DNA of 36,379 nt, taken from NCBI GenBank assembly GCA_002345215.1, contig DDVH01000033.1, positions 1-36,379 on the forward strand, in the 5' to 3' direction. Of the stretch, positions 16,565 through 24,793 are shown piece after piece (the stretch's first letter is position 1; every line of letters begins with the position of its first letter). Origin of the DNA: Anaerolineales bacterium UBA2317. GTDB taxonomy: Bacteria > Chloroflexota > Anaerolineae > Anaerolineales > Villigracilaceae. The notes below the pieces were generated by a model, which saw only the letters and a list, made by a program, of their open reading frames with translations, was not told the DNA's origin and did not search any database. The position numbers and the translations under genes were made by a program.

Positions 16565-16598
16565 AAAACAGCCGTCAAAAATTGACGGCTGTTTTTTT
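16565..16598. terminator. Bidirectional terminator between terC and thrB
   Basis: Perfect 14-bp stem AAAACAGCCGTCAA / TTGACGGCTGTTTT (16565-16578 with 16582-16595), followed by T on the plus strand and TTTTAATT on the minus strand. The stop codons of both convergent genes touch it. Confidence 0.9.
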
Positions 16599-17481
16599 AG
16601 ATTAAGTGCACTCCTAATGAACTTGGTTTTGTAATCACAGATTTTGTTTCTATGCCGCGTTCTTCAAACACACTTCCAATTTCTTTTCTGGCTTTTTCAG
16701 CAACCTGAGATTCTACAAAATTAATAATAGACGGACCCGCCCCAGAAAGTGCCGCCGCGCCGAATCCTTTTGCCACTTTGTATGAGGCGTTTCCTCCAGA
16801 GATATGTCTCAAACGATAAGGTTGATGAATCCTATCATCCATCACTTTTTGCAAAAGAGATAAATCTTTACTTCTCAAAGCATCTATTACAAGAGAGGTT
16901 CTGCCGATGTTAAAAATCGCATCAGTTCTTGATATAGACTTGGGCAACACGGCGCGGGCAGTTTTTGTCAACCACTCTACTTGCGGTCTGACAATCACAA
17001 TCGTCCAATCAGGTAGTTCATATCTGCGCCATAAAATTTCTTCACGAGTCATTACTGAAATTATCAAACCACCAAATAAAGCAGGTGCCACATTATCAGG
17101 GTGACCTTCCATATCAGTAGCAAGTTTCAATAAATCATTTTGACTTAATGGCTTACCTAAAATTTCATTTGCGCCAAATAAGCCTGCCACAATCGCCGCC
17201 GCGCTAGAACCAAGCCCACTGCTCATAAAAATTTTATTCTGTGCCGAAATTTTCACAACACTTAATTTTTTACCGCAGACTTGATGTACTTTCGCAAATG
17301 CTTTGGTCAATAAATTTCTAATACCCTTATTTAATTTTTCCGCGCCTTCACCAATCACAAAATGGCTCATCTTTTCAGCAGGCTCAAATGTGATTTCATT
17401 CCAAATATCCAAAGCCATACCCAAGCAATCAAAGCCTGGACCTAAATTGGCAGATGTGGCTGGCACTCGGATTTTTATCAT
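16597..17481 (-). CDS. thrB: Homoserine kinase
   Basis: Phosphorylates L-homoserine to O-phosphohomoserine with ATP, the step before threonine synthase. The 294-residue length fits. GHMP kinase motifs are present: VPATSANLGPGFDCLG (6-21), the phosphate loop GLGSSAAAI (89-97), and EGHPDNVAPALFGG. The C-terminal GAGPSIINF resembles the third GHMP motif. It is divergent from thrC, with a palindromic repeat between them. No ribosome binding site is seen, and a TATAAT lies seven bases before the ATG, suggesting a leaderless message. Confidence 0.95.
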   Translation of the reverse strand: MIKIRVPATSANLGPGFDCLGMALDIWNEITFEPAEKMSHFVIGEGAEKLNKGIRNLLTKAFAKVHQVCGKKLSVVKISAQNKIFMSSGLGSSAAAIVAGLFGANEILGKPLSQNDLLKLATDMEGHPDNVAPALFGGLIISVMTREEILWRRYELPDWTIVIVRPQVEWLTKTARAVLPKSISRTDAIFNIGRTSLVIDALRSKDLSLLQKVMDDRIHQPYRLRHISGGNASYKVAKGFGAAALSGAGPSIINFVESQVAEKARKEIGSVFEERGIETKSVITKPSSLGVHLI

Positions 17482-17488
17482 AAGTCAC

Positions 17489-17494
17489 ATTATA
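17489..17494 (-). promoter_or_regulatory. TATAAT -10 box, likely leaderless promoter of thrB
   Basis: Exact TATAAT with seven bases to the ATG at 17481. The -35 region would fall at the edge of the neighbouring palindromic repeat and has no good match to TTGACA. Confidence 0.5.
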
Positions 17495-17508
17495 ATCGGC
17501 GCTTCTGT

Positions 17509-17600
17509 GTCATTGCGAGCCACGTTCTTGTTTTTTGTGGCGAAGCAATCTCCAATTTAATCATAAGATTGCTTCGGGCAAAGAACGCCCTCGCAATGAC
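17509..17600. repeat. GTCATTGCGAG palindromic repeat
   Basis: A 92-bp inverted repeat. Outer arms GTCATTGCGAG (17509-17519) and CTCGCAATGAC (17590-17600) are perfect; inner arms CGAAGCAATCT (17541-17551) and AGATTGCTTCG (17566-17576) are also perfect; GTTCTT/AAGAAC pair between them. This core (CATTGCGAG with GAAGCAATCT) recurs in intergenic repeats of many unrelated bacteria. Here it fills the divergent thrB-thrC spacer. Confidence 0.88.
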
Positions 17601-17615
17601 ATGCATGGAGTTGAT

Positions 17616-18653
17616 ATGGCTTATCAAGGCTTAATTCACGCTTATAAATCTTTTCTCAATTTACCTGAACATACAAAAACCATTTCATTAAATGAGGGGG
17701 ATACCCCATTAATTCCCATGCCGCGTTTGAGCAAAGAATTAAATTGCGAAATCCATATCAAGTTTGAAGGCTTGAATCCCACAGGCTCTTTCAAAGATAG
17801 AGGCATGACCACTGCAATTAGTGAAGCCGTTGGTCGTGGAGCAGAAACCGTCATTTGCGCATCCACTGGAAACACTGCCGCATCAGCCGCCGCGTATGCC
17901 GCCCGCGCAGGTGTTCGTTCCATCGTATTAATTCCTGAAGGCAAAGTTGCCGTCGGAAAACTTGCAGGTGCCATTGCTTATGGTGCCGAAGTGATTCAAA
18001 TTCAAGGTTCATTTGATGATGCGCTTTCATTAGTTGTTGAAATCACGCAAAAGACTCCGATCGCTTTGGTCAATTCGATTAATCCATTTCGCATTGAGGG
18101 GCAGAAAACTGCCGCCTTTGAAATTTGTGATGCACTCAACTCAGCCCCTGATTGGTTATGTTTGCCTGTTGGCAATGCTGGCAATATCACATCGTATTGG
18201 GCTGGATTTAAACAATATGAAAAAGGATACCCTCAATTGTTAGGTGTGCAAGCAGATGGAGCCGCGCCTCTTGTCTACGGTCAACCTGTTGACAAACCTG
18301 AAACAGTTGCCACCGCGATTCGAATCGGCAAGCCTGCTCGTGGAGAACAAGCACTCGAAGCCGCAAGTGAATCAAAAGGGAAAATCATTGCCGTATCAGA
18401 TGAACAAATTTTATCTGCACAAAAGATATTGGCTGGTGAAGGTGTGTGGGTAGAGCCTGCTTCTGCGGCAGGTCTGGCAGGTCTAATTGCTGAATCAAAA
18501 TCCCCGAAGTTTGAAGCGAAAGGCAAAAGAGTCGTCATCGTTTGCACAGGTCATGGCATGAAAGACCCTGCAATCATTACTGAGTCATTTCAATCCCCAA
18601 AAATTGTTCCTGCAAAATATGAATCATTGGCAGAAATAATTTTTTCAAAGTAA
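17616..18653 (+). CDS. thrC: Threonine synthase
   Basis: PLP enzyme converting O-phosphohomoserine to threonine and phosphate. The product is 345 residues from the ATG at 17616, which has GGAG five bases upstream; a longer in-frame extension to 17535 would be translated from the palindromic repeat and is unlikely. Motifs: NEGDTPLIPMPRL, the PLP lysine K60 in PTGSFKDRGM, ICASTGNTAASAAAYAARAG and VGNAGNI for phosphate binding. The length fits the short threonine synthases of Gram-positive and Chloroflexota type. thrB is divergent; the ECF ATPase starts 12 bases after the stop. Confidence 0.95.
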   Translation: MAYQGLIHAYKSFLNLPEHTKTISLNEGDTPLIPMPRLSKELNCEIHIKFEGLNPTGSFKDRGMTTAISEAVGRGAETVICASTGNTAASAAAYAARAGVRSIVLIPEGKVAVGKLAGAIAYGAEVIQIQGSFDDALSLVVEITQKTPIALVNSINPFRIEGQKTAAFEICDALNSAPDWLCLPVGNAGNITSYWAGFKQYEKGYPQLLGVQADGAAPLVYGQPVDKPETVATAIRIGKPARGEQALEAASESKGKIIAVSDEQILSAQKILAGEGVWVEPASAAGLAGLIAESKSPKFEAKGKRVVIVCTGHGMKDPAIITESFQSPKIVPAKYESLAEIIFSK

Positions 18654-18656
18654 AAT
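18627..18656 (+). promoter_or_regulatory. Possible promoter of the ECF operon inside the thrC end
   Basis: TTGGCA (18627-18632) and TAAAAT (18651-18656), 18 bases apart, each one base off consensus. The ATG at 18666 is nine bases further and has no ribosome binding site, which would fit a nearly leaderless transcript. Confidence 0.35.
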
Positions 18657-18665
18657 AAGCCTACA

Positions 18666-20309
18666 ATGACTCCTGCTCCTTTATCTGTAGAAAATTTAAC
18701 TTTCAAATATCGCACCCGCCCTGAACTTGCTATCGAAGATGTTTCTTTTGAGCTCAAGCAGGGCGAGTTGTTATTAATTGCTGGCTCCAGCGGATGCGGC
18801 AAAACGACTCTGGCGCGTTGTATCAATGGATTAATTCCGCGCAGTTATCGTGGTGAACGAAGCGGAAAAGTTTTGCTGTATGGCAAAGATGTCAATGACA
18901 TGGAAATTCCAGAAATGGCACAAATCGTTGGCACATTGCTACAAGACCCTGAACGTCAAATTGTGGCGAGCAATGTGTTTAATGAAATTGCATTTGGACC
19001 TGAAAACTTAGGCTTGCCACGTGATGAGATTATTGCACGTGTTGACCAAGCCATGAAACGCCTCAACCTTGAATATTTGCGTGAACGCGAAACGTTTAAT
19101 TTATCTGGCGGTGAAAAACAAAAAGTAGCGTTGGCTGGTGTGTTGACGATGAACCCGTCTATCTTGTTGTTAGATGAACCACTTGCTTCACTTGACCCTG
19201 CTTCTGCACATGAAGCCTTACAAGTTTTTCGCAGTTTGGCAGATGAAGGCAAAACCGTCATTTTGGTTGAGCATAGAGTTGAAGATGCACTTGAAATTAA
19301 ACCAGACCGCTTGTTATATATGGAGGCAGGCAAGATTAAATATTTAGGCGGCATTGAAAAACTGCCCAAAGAAATTGACCATACACAAGTCAAGTTGCCT
19401 GCGCCATGGGTTGTGCAAAGAGTTAAGGGATTAGATAAAGTTGAGGAAACAGCACGCAGTCATAAGTCAGTGGAAAGAGGCGAGCCGTTAGTCGTCTTTG
19501 AAGATGTAGATTTTCGTTATGGGGAAGATTATCCATTGATTTTGCAAAATGTGAATCTGACAATTAATCGTGGTGATTTGATTGCCGTATTAGGTCCAAA
19601 TGGTGCAGGAAAATCAACATTAGTGAAACATGCCATTGGTTTATTGAAGCCAACTCGCGGACGAGTTTTAGTGGAAGGAAAAGACACGCGCGAAATGAGC
19701 GTAGCGCAAATTGCGAAAGTATTGGGTTATGTATTTCAAAGCCCAACGCACATGTTATACGCACCGACAGTGACTGAAGAATTGGAGTTTGGTCCTAAAA
19801 ATTTAGGCTTTGCGCCTGATGATATAAAAGTTTCTGTCAAAGAAAGTTTATCAACTGTAAACCTAACAGGTTTTGATGAATACCCGCCATTGGGTTTATC
19901 ATTTGGTCAACAAAAACGTACCACCATTGCGGCAGTCTTAGCCATGCGTTCAAAAATTATGATTATGGATGAACCAACGGCTGGGCAAGATTTTGCAAAT
20001 TATACAAAGTTTATGGATGCATTATGCAACACATCGAATGGCGCACATTCCATTCTCACTGCTAATTTTGCATCCACATTATTTATTACGCATGATATAG
20101 ACCTCGCAGTGACATACGCCAACCGCATTTTGTTGTTTGGTGATAAACACATTGTGGCAGATGGAAAACCAGAAGACGTTTTGAAAGATGCCGATATGTT
20201 ATTAAAGTATCGCGTGCGCCCAACTTCGCTTCTGAGTCTTAACCTCGAGTTGTTATCAAAAACTGGAGAATTTTTACCAGCCGAATCGTTAACGAAATTT
20301 GTTTCGTGA
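18666..20309 (+). CDS. ECF transporter ATPase, two fused ABC domains (EcfA-EcfA')
   Basis: Energy-coupling ATPase of an ECF-type vitamin or metal importer, with both nucleotide-binding domains in one 547-residue chain. Domain 1: Walker A GSSGCGKT (40-47), LSGGEKQ (146-152), Walker B ILLLDEP (166-172) and H203. Domain 2: Walker A GPNGAGKST (310-318), altered signature LSFGQQ (411-416), Walker B IMIMDEP (431-437) and H476. Q-loop segments LLQDPERQIVA and VFQSPTHMLY fit EcfA subunits. Domain 2 has an unusual roughly ten-residue insertion (around CNTSNGAHSILTANFAST) between Walker B and the switch histidine. The S and T genes follow. Confidence 0.9.
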   Translation: MTPAPLSVENLTFKYRTRPELAIEDVSFELKQGELLLIAGSSGCGKTTLARCINGLIPRSYRGERSGKVLLYGKDVNDMEIPEMAQIVGTLLQDPERQIVASNVFNEIAFGPENLGLPRDEIIARVDQAMKRLNLEYLRERETFNLSGGEKQKVALAGVLTMNPSILLLDEPLASLDPASAHEALQVFRSLADEGKTVILVEHRVEDALEIKPDRLLYMEAGKIKYLGGIEKLPKEIDHTQVKLPAPWVVQRVKGLDKVEETARSHKSVERGEPLVVFEDVDFRYGEDYPLILQNVNLTINRGDLIAVLGPNGAGKSTLVKHAIGLLKPTRGRVLVEGKDTREMSVAQIAKVLGYVFQSPTHMLYAPTVTEELEFGPKNLGFAPDDIKVSVKESLSTVNLTGFDEYPPLGLSFGQQKRTTIAAVLAMRSKIMIMDEPTAGQDFANYTKFMDALCNTSNGAHSILTANFASTLFITHDIDLAVTYANRILLFGDKHIVADGKPEDVLKDADMLLKYRVRPTSLLSLNLELLSKTGEFLPAESLTKFVS

Positions 20310-20313
20310 ATTT

Positions 20314-20340
20314 CCCTGTAACCTGTTTGAATATACAGGG
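20314..20340 (+). other. Small hairpin in the EcfA-EcfS spacer
   Basis: CCCTGTA (20314-20320) pairs with TACAGGG (20334-20340). It is the only clear structure in the 94-base gap before the S gene. No T run follows and I do not recognise a riboswitch class here. Confidence 0.4.
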
Positions 20341-20403
20341 TTAAGTTGTATGAGGTCAGCGTTTGTCCAAACAAATTTTTTATTAACAAAAGGAGAAGAA
20401 ATC

Positions 20404-20952
20404 ATGAACGATAAAGGTACTTGGGAATTTGGCACACGCCAAGTTGTGTACGGCGCCATTGGTGCCGCATTGTATGGTGTTCTTTCATGGGCATCCAATT
20501 TTGTTCCTCTTCCTGCGGCTGGTAACGTCACATTCCGCCCGGCAGTAGCTGTGCTTATTTTCTTCGCCGTCGCTTATGGTCCTTGGGTTGGTTTCCTTGC
20601 CGGCATTATCGGCAACACACTCGGTGATGCATTAAGCGGCTGGGGCTTCTACTGGAATTGGAGTCTTGGTAACGGCTTGATGGGCTTAGTGGCTGGTTTA
20701 GCCGCCGCTGCCATCAGCGACTTCCGCGCCCAAAAAGATATCATCAAAGCAGTTGGTTGGGGCATTGCAGGCGTAGCAGTCGGTATGTTATTTGCCTCAC
20801 TGACTGAAATGTTCGTCGGCGGTATCGACTTGAACACCGCTTTGGTTGGTTACTTTACACCTGCTTTCATCGGCAACACAGTCGTCACTGCCATTCTTGT
20901 TCCAATCTTAATGATTGCATTTGCCGCAGTCGCATCGCGCCGGGGTCGCTAA
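20404..20952 (+). CDS. ECF transporter substrate-binding S component
   Basis: A 182-residue membrane protein with about six helices, the S (substrate-capturing) subunit. The stretch VTFRPAVAVLIFFAVAYGPW then VGFLAGIIGNTLGDALSGWG resembles the riboflavin-type ECF S family (PF07155-like), but similar sequences serve other vitamins, so the substrate is not assigned. No recognisable vitamin-biosynthesis or metal genes flank it to help. The ATG at 20404 was chosen for the AGGAG at 20391-20395; the longer frame to 20299 crosses the hairpin and has no such site. The T component starts six bases after the stop. Confidence 0.82.
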   Translation: MNDKGTWEFGTRQVVYGAIGAALYGVLSWASNFVPLPAAGNVTFRPAVAVLIFFAVAYGPWVGFLAGIIGNTLGDALSGWGFYWNWSLGNGLMGLVAGLAAAAISDFRAQKDIIKAVGWGIAGVAVGMLFASLTEMFVGGIDLNTALVGYFTPAFIGNTVVTAILVPILMIAFAAVASRRGR

Positions 20953-20958
20953 AGTTTC

Positions 20959-21852
20959 ATGTTGGTCACCTGGAAGTATCGTCCGCGTAATACCTTCATC
21001 CAAAGTCTAGACCCGCGTACACGTCTCATTTTCATGTTCAGCATTATTCTAGCGCTGACCATTCCTGAAATTTGGGACTATCGCCTCATCCTTGCCATCT
21101 TTGCTATCGCGCTGACCTTGTATTTGATGGCTCGAATTGAATGGAAAGATGTGCGCCGTATTTGGCTGTTCATCTTCATCCTGGTCTTCTTCATCGTTGG
21201 ATTAAATGGTTTGCTCTCTGGGCGTGGCGGTCCTTCCTCGGTGACCAACTTACCTTCACCAATTATATTTAATGTGCCAATCAAAATTCCATTTACAGAT
21301 ATTGGTTGGGACGTTCCTATCACTGTTTCAAAAGCATGGTTTGCAATTACACAAGTGACTCGTATGATGACCATGACTTTGTTAGCTCTTCCAATTCCAT
21401 ATACCACAGATCCTAATGTTTTTGGAACAGCCTTTAAGCGTATGGGTGCAGGTGATAAATTTGCATTCACCATGGATTTAGCCTTTCGCTTTTTGCCGAC
21501 CTTTGCGCGTGATTTTATAATTACAATGGATGCACAACGCGCACGCGGTTACGAAATGGATAAACTCAAAGGTGGCATTCCAGAACGCCTTCGCAAACTT
21601 TCACCGTTTATTATCCCTGTCGTGATGCAATCTACAGTGACGGGTGAAGAAGTAATTGATGCCATGGATTTACGTGCTTTTGGAACCAAACCACGCACAT
21701 GGTTAAAAGTTTTGACATACGCGCCTCGTGACTACGTGATACTTGGTCTGGGTGTGGCGATATTTATCGCCTGTTGTACATTGAAGTGGGGCTTTGGTAT
21801 TGGCGGATATTTTGTTCCAGATTTTTTCTCAAACTGGATTCTTGGTTTATAA
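20959..21852 (+). CDS. ECF transporter transmembrane T component
   Basis: A 297-residue scaffold subunit (EcfT) linking the ATPases to the S component. About five or six membrane helices are seen. Near the start, IQSLDPRTRLIFMF is the usual EcfT opening. The coupling-helix motifs that touch the ATPases are seen as DAQRARGYEM and IDAMDLRAFG, variants of the conserved Ala-Arg-Gly sequences. With the preceding two genes this makes a complete dedicated ECF module (A-A', S, T). A strong terminator follows. The ribosome binding site is weak, so coupling to the S gene is likely. Confidence 0.9.
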   Translation: MLVTWKYRPRNTFIQSLDPRTRLIFMFSIILALTIPEIWDYRLILAIFAIALTLYLMARIEWKDVRRIWLFIFILVFFIVGLNGLLSGRGGPSSVTNLPSPIIFNVPIKIPFTDIGWDVPITVSKAWFAITQVTRMMTMTLLALPIPYTTDPNVFGTAFKRMGAGDKFAFTMDLAFRFLPTFARDFIITMDAQRARGYEMDKLKGGIPERLRKLSPFIIPVVMQSTVTGEEVIDAMDLRAFGTKPRTWLKVLTYAPRDYVILGLGVAIFIACCTLKWGFGIGGYFVPDFFSNWILGL

Positions 21853-21855
21853 ATC

Positions 21856-21884
21856 AAAACGCCGCATGAGCGGCGTTTTTTTAT
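21856..21884. terminator. Terminator after the ECF operon
   Basis: Perfect 10-bp stem AAAACGCCGC / GCGGCGTTTT (21856-21865 with 21870-21879), loop ATGA, then a T run. Its end overlaps the stop of the convergent DUF1684 gene. Confidence 0.92.
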
Positions 21885-22714
21885 TTATGTAAATCTCTGG
21901 GGTATGTTTCACCAGCAGTCACTCTAAAATCTAAATGATTTTGTTCAGGGGCGAAGACACAAGTTGCAAAATCAGTAAAAGCACATGGTGGGCAATAGGC
22001 TTTGTTGAAATCAAGAAAAACTTTTTTGCCGTCTTCTTCCACATCCGCAATTAAATAACGACCTGTCGGGTAAGTTTCATCTTCACTGGTAGGGTCCCAA
22101 AAGCGTAAGAACAAAGTACCATCATCTTCTTTATTGATATCTACTTTGTAATTCTTTTTATTAAACTCGAAAGATAAATATCCTTCTACTGGAAATTCAG
22201 ATTTTTCACCAGTCAAATCAGGGAAGTATGCCATCTTTGGGCGTTCATAAGCAGTGAAAGTGACGGGGATGCGAAAATTTTCGTCTATGTCGTACCATGT
22301 GCGGGCTGGGAAAGAAGCGCGTTTTTCGCTTTTGTTATCCCACATGCGCACGCCCATTTTATTTCCGCGTTGAATGACGACGAGTTGAACACCATCAAGT
22401 TTTATAAAACTTGGATTTTCTGAAATATCTGGTTGGAGAACTGCAAAATCAGAGGCTTTGTCGTTGACGCTAACTTTTTGACCTTGATTCACTCTTAACG
22501 AAACGGATTTGCCGTTGTATTCAAAGTAACCTACATTTGCAGGAATGCGTTCTGGAAGTTGAATTTCACTTTTAGGGTCTGAACCAAAATTGTTTCTGCC
22601 GAGTTTTAGCCAATATAACCCCGCTAAAGACAGCCAGCCGTTTTCACGGCGGATGGTTTCATTGCGTTCATTGCGCCAATCGTTGATGCTTTGACGATAT
22701 GTTTTCGATGCCAT
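21881..22714 (-). CDS. DUF1684 domain-containing protein
   Basis: A 277-residue cytoplasmic protein of the DUF1684 family, function unknown. Family hallmarks: the opening YRQSINDWRNERNETIRREN then GWLSLAGLYWLKLG, the middle segment FTAYERPKMAYFPDLTG, and the ending KVFLDFNKAYCPPCAFTDFA with a conserved Asn-Lys-Ala-x-x-Pro-Pro-Cys core. No signal peptide is seen. It stands alone between two plus-strand units. No ribosome binding site is evident; TATAAT lies eight bases before the ATG. Confidence 0.85.
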   Translation of the reverse strand: MASKTYRQSINDWRNERNETIRRENGWLSLAGLYWLKLGRNNFGSDPKSEIQLPERIPANVGYFEYNGKSVSLRVNQGQKVSVNDKASDFAVLQPDISENPSFIKLDGVQLVVIQRGNKMGVRMWDNKSEKRASFPARTWYDIDENFRIPVTFTAYERPKMAYFPDLTGEKSEFPVEGYLSFEFNKKNYKVDINKEDDGTLFLRFWDPTSEDETYPTGRYLIADVEEDGKKVFLDFNKAYCPPCAFTDFATCVFAPEQNHLDFRVTAGETYPRDLHK

Positions 22715-22722
22715 ATTTTGGG

Positions 22723-22728
22723 ATTATA
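22723..22728 (-). promoter_or_regulatory. TATAAT -10 box, likely leaderless promoter of DUF1684 gene
   Basis: Exact TATAAT, eight bases before the ATG at 22714. A poor -35 (TTCATA) lies 16 bases further upstream. Confidence 0.5.
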
Positions 22729-22758
22729 CCAAAAGCAAAACAATTATGAATATGTTTC

Positions 22759-22786
22759 TTGCGAGTTTGCATTTTTGTTATACAAT
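22759..22786 (+). promoter_or_regulatory. Possible dcd promoter
   Basis: TTGCGA (22759-22764) and TACAAT (22781-22786), 16 bases apart. Transcription from it would give a leader of about 95 bases containing the 22803-22860 hairpin. Confidence 0.45.
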
Positions 22787-22802
22787 GGCGTGTAAATGTA
22801 TA

Positions 22803-22860
22803 GACCCTAAAGGTTTTTGAAAAGAATTCGTTTTATATTGTTGAATAAACCTTTAGGGTC
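22803..22860. repeat. GACCCTAAAGGTTT long-arm palindrome in the dcd leader
   Basis: Two perfect 14-base arms, GACCCTAAAGGTTT (22803-22816) and AAACCTTTAGGGTC (22847-22860), separated by 30 AT-rich bases. There is no T run after it, and the dcd AGGAG follows 14 bases later. It may be an mRNA structure in the dcd leader or an intergenic repeat element. Confidence 0.75.
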
Positions 22861-22887
22861 TCATAATAAAATTTAGGAGCATAAAAT

Positions 22888-23442
22888 ATGGGTTTGAAAC
22901 CTGACCACTGGATTCGTAAGATGGCGATAGAACATAAAATGATTGAACCGTTTGTAGATAGGCAAGTTCGGCAAGGTGTGATTTCTTACGGCGTTTCATC
23001 GTATGGGTATGATGTGCGCGTGGCAAATGAATTTAAGATTTTTACGAATGTCTTTTCGGCAACGGTTGACCCAAAGGATTTTGCGACCAACTCAATGGTA
23101 GATTTTGTGGGTGATGTGTGCATTGTGCCGCCGAATTCATTTGCCTTAGCGCGCACCGTTGAATATTTTAGAATTCCACGAAAAGTATTAACGGTTTGTT
23201 TGGGAAAATCTACGTATGCAAGGTGCGGGATTATTGTGAACGTGACACCGTTTGAGCCAGAATGGGAAGGCTATGTAACGCTTGAAATTTCAAATACTAC
23301 GCCTCTGCCTGCCAAAATCTATGCAAACGAAGGCTTGGCTCAAGTGTTGTTTTTTGAAGCAGATGAAGAGTGTGAAATTTCGTATGCCGATAAAAAGGGA
23401 AAGTATCAGGGGCAACAGTCTATTGTTTTGCCGAAGTTGTAA
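22888..23442 (+). CDS. dcd: dCTP deaminase
   Basis: Deaminates dCTP to dUTP (some relatives also cleave to dUMP), feeding thymidylate synthesis. The 184-residue length fits. Family motifs: SYGVSSYGYDVRV (33-45), GKSTYARCGI (106-115) with the Ser and Arg of the active site, and NVTPFEPEWEGYVTLEISNT (118-137), where E133 is the expected catalytic Glu. NTTPLPAKIYANEGLAQVLF completes the trimer-forming core. Whether it is mono- or bifunctional cannot be told. A clear TTAGGAG ribosome binding site precedes the ATG. Confidence 0.94.
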   Translation: MGLKPDHWIRKMAIEHKMIEPFVDRQVRQGVISYGVSSYGYDVRVANEFKIFTNVFSATVDPKDFATNSMVDFVGDVCIVPPNSFALARTVEYFRIPRKVLTVCLGKSTYARCGIIVNVTPFEPEWEGYVTLEISNTTPLPAKIYANEGLAQVLFFEADEECEISYADKKGKYQGQQSIVLPKL

Positions 23443-23448
23443 AACTTT

Positions 23449-23509
23449 GCCACAGAGGGCACAGAGTTCTCTGAGAAAAAAACTCAAAGGTCTCTATGTG
23501 CTCTGTGGC
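23449..23509. repeat. CACAGAG-type palindromic repeat, copy 2
   Basis: Outer arms GCCACAGAG (23449-23457) and CTCTGTGGC (23501-23509) are perfect complements; inner parts pair imperfectly. It is related to the 653-721 element and fills the dcd to HD-GYP spacer. Confidence 0.78.
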
Positions 23510-23533
23510 TAGAATTTGAAAGTGGAGTGCGTT

Positions 23534-24793
23534 ATGTCTGAATTGCCTGTTGAAGAGAATGTGATTCATCAAATATCAGAGATTCAAAAAAGCGTGATGC
23601 AAGCCATGTTGCAATTGGCGCGCACGAATCATCCGCAGTTTACGTATGTGAACCGTGAATTGGGGGCGATAGTGAATACGATTGCAACGTTAAAAGATAA
23701 TGTTCAGGCGCACTTTAATGCACACCAGAAAAAAGTTGAGGCGTTGGTAGGGGTGGGGAGCGCAATCAATTCGACCTTAGGTTTGAAGCGCGTGTTGGAA
23801 GAGGTCATGGATTCAATTATCGCTTTGATGAATGCCGAACGCGGCTTCTTGATGTTGAAAGACGAATCAGGTGTGATGATTCCACAAATTGCACGCGGTA
23901 TGGCACAAACTGATTTATTGAAAGATTCATTTGCGATTAGTAATAGTATTATCAAGCGTGTGGCGGATACGGGCGAAGCCGTTTTGACGACGAATGCCCA
24001 AGAAGACCCACGTTTTGACCAACAGGCTAGTGTTGCGGCGTATCATTTGCTTTCAATTTTATGTGCGCCGTTGAAAGTGAAAGATGTTTTGATTGGTGTC
24101 ATTTATGTGGATAATCGCGCACAAAGTGGAATTTTTCATAATGACGATTTAGAAATTATTTCTTCGTTTTCGAATCAGGCGGCGGTGGCAATTGAGAATG
24201 CGCGTTTGTTTGATGGTTTGAAATCTAGTAATGAAGAATTGCAAATTGCGTATCAGGCTACGTTAAAAGGTTGGGTACGTGCTTTGGATTTGCGTGATAA
24301 AGAAACGGAAGGGCATACACAACGCGTCACATCTTTGACTTTGAAGCTTGCTACTGCAATGGGGATAGAAGGTGATAACCTGATTCATATTGAGCGTGGC
24401 GCGTTGTTGCATGATATTGGGAAGATGGCGATTCCTGATGGGATTTTGTTGAAGCCCGGCGGGCTGACTACAGAAGAAAGAAGTTTGATTGAAAAACATC
24501 CAGTTTATGCGTATGAGATGTTGAACCCAATTAAGTTTTTACAGCCTGCTTTAGATATTCCGTATTGCCATCATGAGAAGTGGAATGGCACGGGCTATCC
24601 GCGTGGTTTAAGAGCGGAGCAAATTCCGCTGGCGGCACGCATCTTTGCAGTAGCAGATGTGTGGGATGCGTTAGTATCTGATAGACCGTATCGCAAAGGT
24701 TTAGATCCGAGAGATGTGAAAGAAAAAATTAAAGCCGATGCGGGCAGTCATTTTGATCCGCGTGTTGTGGATGTGTTTTTGAGGTTGGAGTAG
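23534..24793 (+). CDS. GAF-HD-GYP cyclic-di-GMP phosphodiesterase-type protein
   Basis: A 419-residue cytoplasmic protein: an N-terminal helical region, a GAF domain (about 70-225, with ERGFLMLKDESG and LCAPLKVKDVLIGVIYVDN), then an HD-GYP domain (about 250-415). The metal-binding set is intact: H261, HDIGK (293-297), HHEKWNGTGYPRGL (346-359) and the later DVWDALVSDRPYRKGL. HD-GYP proteins hydrolyse c-di-GMP, or in some cases cGAMP; the GAF domain probably sets activity by ligand. The ATG at 23534 is preferred over a TTG at 23516 because GGAG lies six bases upstream. The stop codon abuts the rhs remnant block. Confidence 0.92.
   Translation: MSELPVEENVIHQISEIQKSVMQAMLQLARTNHPQFTYVNRELGAIVNTIATLKDNVQAHFNAHQKKVEALVGVGSAINSTLGLKRVLEEVMDSIIALMNAERGFLMLKDESGVMIPQIARGMAQTDLLKDSFAISNSIIKRVADTGEAVLTTNAQEDPRFDQQASVAAYHLLSILCAPLKVKDVLIGVIYVDNRAQSGIFHNDDLEIISSFSNQAAVAIENARLFDGLKSSNEELQIAYQATLKGWVRALDLRDKETEGHTQRVTSLTLKLATAMGIEGDNLIHIERGALLHDIGKMAIPDGILLKPGGLTTEERSLIEKHPVYAYEMLNPIKFLQPALDIPYCHHEKWNGTGYPRGLRAEQIPLAARIFAVADVWDALVSDRPYRKGLDPRDVKEKIKADAGSHFDPRVVDVFLRLE

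Noticed and set aside
17535..17615. N-terminal extension of threonine synthase
   Set aside because: The frame is open but lies in the palindromic repeat; the ATG at 17616 has a GGAG and gives the normal protein length.
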